A stretch of 64,000 nucleotides of DNA. Origin: Clostridia bacterium (GTDB taxonomy: Bacteria; Bacillota; Clostridia; Christensenellales; Aristaeellaceae). The stretch is from assembly GCA_017512985.1 (NCBI GenBank), contig JAFWEJ010000008.1:124001-188000 (forward strand). Reading direction: 5' to 3'. The notes below the pieces were generated by a model that saw nothing but the letters and a program-made list of their open reading frames with translations, was not told the origin of the DNA and did no database searches. The position numbers were made by a program, and so were the translations under genes. Shown here piece by piece: positions 60,157-64,000 of the stretch; the first letter of the stretch is position 1, and each line of letters starts with the position of its first letter.

Positions 60157-61104
60157 ATGGAGTTCAGGCATGAACCCGTGCTGCTGCAGGAAGTGCTGCA
60201 ATGGATGAATGTCCGCAGCGGCGGCGTATACTGCGACGGCACCCTGGGCGGCGGCGGGCACAGCGAGGCCATCCTGAAAGCATCGGGCGGCACAGCGCGC
60301 CTGTACGGGATTGACCGGGACGAAAATGCCATCCGCGCCGCTTCGGAGCGCCTGAAGGAGTATCCGGGATTCACAGCGATCCGCGGCAACTTCCACGACG
60401 CGAAGGAACTGCTTGCAGCTGCCGGCGCAGATCCGCTGGACGGAGCGCTGCTCGATCTCGGCGTTTCCAGCCCGCAGCTGGACAACGCTGAACGCGGATT
60501 CAGCTATCATGAGGACGCACCGCTGGATATGCGCATGGACCGCAGCCAGGGCATAACCGCCGCGGAGCTCCTGAACACCGCGGACGAACGGGAACTGACG
60601 GCCATCATCCGGGATTACGGAGAGGAAAAATGGGCCGCGCGGATCGCCCGGATCATCTGTGAGCACCGGACTGAAAAGCCCTTTGAAACCACCTTTGACC
60701 TGGTCCACGCGGTGGACGCCGCGATTCCGAAAGCCGTCCGCCGGAAGGATGACGGACATCCCGCGCGGCGGACGTTCCAGGCGGTACGTATCGCCGTGAA
60801 CGATGAGCTGAAGCCCCTGGAGCAGGCGCTGAAAGACCTGACCGACTGCCTGAAGCCCGGCGGACGTATCTGTGTGATCACGTTCCATTCCCTGGAGGAC
60901 AGGATCGTGAAGCGCTGCTTCAAAACACTGGAGAATCCCTGCATCTGTCCCCCGAAAGCGCCGATCTGTACCTGCGGAAGAAAGCCGGTGGTGAAGGTGC
61001 TTGCCGGCGGCGCCGTAGCTCCCTCAGCGGAAGAAACGGAACGGAACCCGCGCTCGCGCAGCGCAAAACTGCGCGTCGCGGAAAAGAGAGAGACGGAGGT
61101 CTGA
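60157..61104 (+). CDS. rsmH: 16S rRNA (cytosine(1402)-N4)-methyltransferase
   Basis: This 315-residue SAM enzyme (formerly MraW) methylates C1402 in the ribosomal P site. Motifs: MEFRHEPVLLQEVL, DGTLGGGGHSEAIL, GALLDLGVSSPQLD, ERGFSYHEDAPLDMRMD and CVITFHSLEDRIVKR. The ATG at 60157 follows AAGGAGCGGACGGCG. It is usually in the division cluster; here it sits after valS and next to rsmI, which modifies the same nucleotide. Confidence 0.95.
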   Translation: MEFRHEPVLLQEVLQWMNVRSGGVYCDGTLGGGGHSEAILKASGGTARLYGIDRDENAIRAASERLKEYPGFTAIRGNFHDAKELLAAAGADPLDGALLDLGVSSPQLDNAERGFSYHEDAPLDMRMDRSQGITAAELLNTADERELTAIIRDYGEEKWAARIARIICEHRTEKPFETTFDLVHAVDAAIPKAVRRKDDGHPARRTFQAVRIAVNDELKPLEQALKDLTDCLKPGGRICVITFHSLEDRIVKRCFKTLENPCICPPKAPICTCGRKPVVKVLAGGAVAPSAEETERNPRSRSAKLRVAEKRETEV

Positions 61105-61106
61105 GC

Positions 61107-61961
61107 GTGGCGATTCTGTATATCGTGGCAACCCCGATCGGCAACCTGCAGGACCTTTCCCCGCGGGGAACGGAAACCCTGCGGAACGCGGACCTGATTA
61201 TTGCCGAGGATACCCGGGTGACGATGAAGCTGTGCCAGGTGTTCGGACTGAAGGCGCCCCTGGTCAGCTGCCACCGCCACAGCGAGGGCAGCAAGGCGCC
61301 GGGCCTGTCGCGGAAGATCCTGGAAGAAGATCTGAACGCCGCGCTGGTGACGGACGCCGGTACGCCCTGCATCTCCGATCCGGGGTGCGAGGTGGTCCGT
61401 GAATGCGCGGAAGCGGGCATTCCGGTGATCCCGGTGCCCGGCTGCTGCGCCGGAATCGCGGCGGTATCCGTCAGCGGATACGACGCCCGGGAGTTCGCGT
61501 TTTACGGTTTTCTTCCGCGGGAGAAGAAAGACCTGAAGGAAAAGCTTGCGGAGATTGCCGCAGGTGTGAAAGTGGCAATTCTGCATGAATCCCCGTTCCG
61601 GATTACGGAACTGACGGAAGCAATCGCGGAAACGCTGCCTGAAGCCCTGATGACGGTCTGCTGCGACCTGACGAAGCTGCACGAAAAAACACTGCGGGGG
61701 ACTCCGCAGGAAGTGCTGAAGGAACTGAAGACCAACGAAAAGACCGAAAAAGGGGAGTACTGCGTGGTACTCGACCTCCACGGCGTAAAACTGCCGGAAC
61801 CTGAGGCAGAGGCCGCCGAATGGCCCCCTGAAGCAAAACTGATTGAAGCGATGAAACAGGGCATGAGCCTGCGCGAAGCCCAGGAATCACTGATCGCCAA
61901 GGGAGAAAAAAAGAACGCGGTCAAACAGGCCGCACTGACGCTGAAGAAACTGTTTGAATAG
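61107..61961 (+). CDS. rsmI: 16S rRNA (cytidine(1402)-2'-O)-methyltransferase
   Basis: This 284-residue SAM enzyme adds the 2'-O-methyl to the same C1402. It shows LYIVATPIGNLQDLSPRG, ADLIIAEDTRVTMKL, LVTDAGTPCISDPG, AFYGFLPREKKD and VAILHESPFRI. The start is a GTG 2 nt after rsmH, with GGAGGTCTGAGC before it. The pairing of rsmH and rsmI in one operon makes functional sense. Confidence 0.94.
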   Translation: MAILYIVATPIGNLQDLSPRGTETLRNADLIIAEDTRVTMKLCQVFGLKAPLVSCHRHSEGSKAPGLSRKILEEDLNAALVTDAGTPCISDPGCEVVRECAEAGIPVIPVPGCCAGIAAVSVSGYDAREFAFYGFLPREKKDLKEKLAEIAAGVKVAILHESPFRITELTEAIAETLPEALMTVCCDLTKLHEKTLRGTPQEVLKELKTNEKTEKGEYCVVLDLHGVKLPEPEAEAAEWPPEAKLIEAMKQGMSLREAQESLIAKGEKKNAVKQAALTLKKLFE

Positions 61962-61983
61962 CCGGAACAGGGAGGATACGGAC

Positions 61984-63186
61984 ATGGCAAAGGAAAAAGC
62001 CGCAAAGAAAAAGCGGGTCAGGCTGCACGAGGCGTCCGCGGAAAACGATATCAAATACCGTGGACCGCTGTCCTACCAGCATTTCCAGTTTTTCGGCTGG
62101 CTGTGTATTGTGCTTTCCGTCGTGATGATTTTGCTGAAGCTCGGCAGCAAGGCGGACGAAGGCCTGGCCAGGGACGCCGCTGCCTTTGTGACGGTTCTGG
62201 AATACATTACCTCCCTGTCGCTGCCGTTCCTGCTGATCGCGAACTTTTCCAAAATCCTGAATAATTCGGAAGGATATAAAAAGCAGCTGATCCGCAACGG
62301 GGCGGCGGCTGCAGGGATCGGACTGGCTGCCTGGCTTTTCTTCAGCCGGTATGTGGTCGGTGCCGCCGGGAAGCTGGTGGAGGACCCGGAAAACGTACTG
62401 CCGGTGATGACCGCGCTTTTCCGCGGATTCAGCGGATCCGGGTTCATGGCGATCAACCTGTTTGTCGACCTGTTCCTGTGCACCCTGTTTATGTTTTTCC
62501 TGAACGCCCGGCCGAAACGCGTGTTCACGGGGAAAAAGGTTCTGATCCTGCGGGTGCTTGCCCTGCTGCCCATTGCCTATGAAATCGCATCAATCGTCAT
62601 CAAGTTCAAGGCCGCGATGGGGGAGATCACGCTCCCGATCTGGTCTTTCTCCCTGCTGACCGTGAAGCCGCCCATGACCTTTGTGGTGTTCGTGCTGCTG
62701 GCCACCCATATGAAAACCCGGGAGCTGCGATTCTGCCGGCACGGGCGGACGCATGAGGAATACCAGGCGTTCCTGCAGACCAACCGGAATTCAAGGCATT
62801 TTTCCGTTTACCTGGCGGTCGTGCTGGTGCTGGCCGCCGCTGTGGACTTCATCATGATGGTTGTGATGATGTTCCTGGCCGCCCCGAGTGTGGAAGCGCT
62901 GGCCAACGCGGGCACAGAGGGAATGATGCAATTCGCGCAGGTAGCCATGGACGTCGGGTTCGGCGGTTCCGTCATGCTGATTGTCGTGGCGCCGATCATG
63001 CTTCTGTATTCCTATACGCGGATTCCCAAAAACAAGATGATCAGCACACTGATTCCCGCGGCGGGAATTGTGCTGATCATCCTGATTGTGATCGAAGGGA
63101 TCTATCAGATGCTGGGATACCTGCCAGTTGAAAAGATCAACATCCGGCAGACGGTGGAGCTTCTGCAGCAGATTCCCCTTCAATAA
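61984..63186 (+). CDS. Multi-pass membrane protein, function unknown
   Basis: The 400-residue protein has a basic N-terminus (KEKAAKKKRVRLHEA) and about eight to nine hydrophobic helices; no known family is recognised. Features are GPLSYQHFQFFGWLCIVLSVVM in the first helix and a repeated Leu/Ile-rich pattern throughout. The ATG at 61984 follows GGGAGGATACGGAC; an ATG at 61954 would overlap the rsmI end without a good site. Its 3' end overlaps the next gene on the other strand by 50 nt. Confidence 0.75.
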   Translation: MAKEKAAKKKRVRLHEASAENDIKYRGPLSYQHFQFFGWLCIVLSVVMILLKLGSKADEGLARDAAAFVTVLEYITSLSLPFLLIANFSKILNNSEGYKKQLIRNGAAAAGIGLAAWLFFSRYVVGAAGKLVEDPENVLPVMTALFRGFSGSGFMAINLFVDLFLCTLFMFFLNARPKRVFTGKKVLILRVLALLPIAYEIASIVIKFKAAMGEITLPIWSFSLLTVKPPMTFVVFVLLATHMKTRELRFCRHGRTHEEYQAFLQTNRNSRHFSVYLAVVLVLAAAVDFIMMVVMMFLAAPSVEALANAGTEGMMQFAQVAMDVGFGGSVMLIVVAPIMLLYSYTRIPKNKMISTLIPAAGIVLIILIVIEGIYQMLGYLPVEKINIRQTVELLQQIPLQ

Positions 63187-64000
63187 CCGGAGAGCCGGAT
63201 GCTTCTTCGGTATCGGCGGTATTGCCGCCTTTTTTCATTTCCCCGTAGAAGTTGACGATGATCGATGTGATCAGGGCGACCACCACGATGCCATAGATGC
63301 CGAGGATCACGGAGAGGATCCGGCCGATGAGCGTTACTGCTGTGAAATCGCCGAAACCGATCGTGGTCACTATGGCGAAGCAGTACCAGACCGCGTCCCA
63401 GTAGCTGGTCAGGTTTTCTTCAAGAATGGTAAACAGATAGGAAAATGAAAAGATAAGAAGCAGCAGGCCAAAGATGATCTCCGCAGCGTAGGTTTTCCGG
63501 ATGATCCGGGTGAGGGTCTTCAGGTTGAGCCTGGAGAAGATATAGCGCATCAGGGAAGTGAATGCCCACAGCGCCATGGGGACGTAGATGAAGGTGGCGG
63601 TCATGGCGCAGACCACAAGCAGTCCGATCGTCAGGATGCCCGGTATGACACGGCGGACATAGTGGTTCCGGATCAGGGAAACTATGATCCCGGCTGAAAC
63701 TGCGCCTGCATACAGGAACGCGACAATGGCAAGCAGGGAAGTGCTGAATCCTGTAAAGAACGGAAGCACAGCGCAGAAGAGGAAGACCCCGCTCTGGCAG
63801 AGTGTGGTGACAAAGACCGCTTTTCCATCCTGCCGGTGGTTGAACGCATGGAAGAACCTGGCCAGCGCCAGCACAGTGAACAGGAAAAACAGGATCCACC
63901 CGGTTTTGTCATCAGCGGCTTCCTTCAGCGCGGCCATGGTCTGTTCGTCAAAGCCCTGCGCGGATATTTCTTCATTGTACATCAGCGCGATCTGATAGAG
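63137..64000 (-). CDS. Two-pore-helix potassium-channel-like protein, 5' end beyond window
   Basis: At least 281 residues are seen. Three to five N-terminal helices are followed by a classic Ion_trans_2 pore: YWDAVWYCFAIVTTIGFGDFTAV, with the selectivity filter TIGFGD and a last inner helix (VILGIYGIVVVALITSIIVNFYG). The short C-terminus is polar. The ATG at 63982 has no ribosome binding site and the frame continues without stop to the right edge (LYQIAL), so the true start is probably further right. It likely conducts K+; no regulatory RCK domain is seen. Confidence 0.85.
   Translation of the reverse strand, partial: LYQIALMYNEEISAQGFDEQTMAALKEAADDKTGWILFFLFTVLALARFFHAFNHRQDGKAVFVTTLCQSGVFLFCAVLPFFTGFSTSLLAIVAFLYAGAVSAGIIVSLIRNHYVRRVIPGILTIGLLVVCAMTATFIYVPMALWAFTSLMRYIFSRLNLKTLTRIIRKTYAAEIIFGLLLLIFSFSYLFTILEENLTSYWDAVWYCFAIVTTIGFGDFTAVTLIGRILSVILGIYGIVVVALITSIIVNFYGEMKKGGNTADTEEASGSPVIEGESAAEAPPSAGC

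Noticed and set aside
1-64000. tRNA, rRNA, insertion sequences, prophage or integrase genes
   Set aside because: None of the intergenic gaps holds a cloverleaf-like sequence with a TTCGA-type T loop that I could confirm, and no transposase or integrase motifs appear.

Overview
The window looks like chromosome of a Gram-positive anaerobe of the class Clostridia. The evidence is strong GGAGG-type ribosome binding sites, some GTG and TTG starts, the pairs yceD-rpmF and folT-nth, DUF951, tmcAL, an energy-coupling-factor (ECF) vitamin transporter, an LCP cell-wall protein, a THF riboswitch of the type known mainly from Firmicutes, and no outer-membrane genes. GC is estimated by eye in the mid-50s percent. 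A gut or rumen lineage such as the Christensenellales is my guess, not something the sequence proves. I see no phage, transposase, CRISPR array, rRNA or tRNA. Most of the window is densely packed core genome, with several surface-protein and redox clusters.

Layout. 1-5.1 kb: a partial membrane protein with a MotA/ZorA-like look, a sirtuin, a DUF308 protein, asd, then a THF riboswitch controlling an extended FolT, and nth. 5.2-10.3 kb: a secreted Ig-like protein, DUF951, murI, and an elongation factor G paralogue. 10.5-15.5 kb: a flavin-based extracytoplasmic redox module, consisting of a secreted FAD reductase carrying two FMN-attachment domains, a Gx/EetB-like membrane protein, the flavinyl transferase ApbE and a NusG-II/EetA-like protein. 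15.6-22.9 kb: a secreted peptidoglycan-binding protein, then a minus-strand operon of metallophosphoesterase, ecfA1, ecfA2, ecfT, truA and a FAD-dependent dehydrogenase. 22.9-31.3 kb: flavin reductase, acetyltransferase, a 1397-residue surface protein with five SH3b-like modules and two long coiled coils built from 57-bp repeats, a 31-residue membrane peptide, a CapA-like protein and a metallo-beta-lactamase-fold hydrolase. 31.3-35.8 kb: the MoxR / DUF58 / transglutaminase trio. 35.9-43.9 kb: acpS, phosphohexomutase, a DUF624 protein, a methyltransferase, hslO, a HEAT-like protein and a zinc-ribbon surface protein. 43.9-55.1 kb: alpha-galactosidase, an RluA-type synthase, ilvE, an LCP / zinc-ribbon / DUF3298-like operon, a second FAD-dependent dehydrogenase and tmcAL. 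55.2-64 kb: ackA, yceD-rpmF, valS, rsmH, rsmI, a membrane protein and a potassium-channel-like protein cut by the right edge.

How genes work together. FolT, under THF control, would plug into the EcfT-EcfA1-EcfA2 engine about 16 kb away to import folate. ApbE would attach FMN to the two SGAT sites of the secreted reductase, with the EetA/EetB-like proteins as candidate membrane electron route. Several envelope proteins share one architecture: a cytoplasmic zinc ribbon, one membrane helix and extracellular beta domains. Short AT-rich sequences related to TTCATAATTCA recur at gene borders at six places.

The best candidates for something new are the double-FMN reductase module, FolT with a fused extracellular domain, the SH3b/coiled-coil surface protein, and the partial MotA/ZorA-like gene at the left edge.
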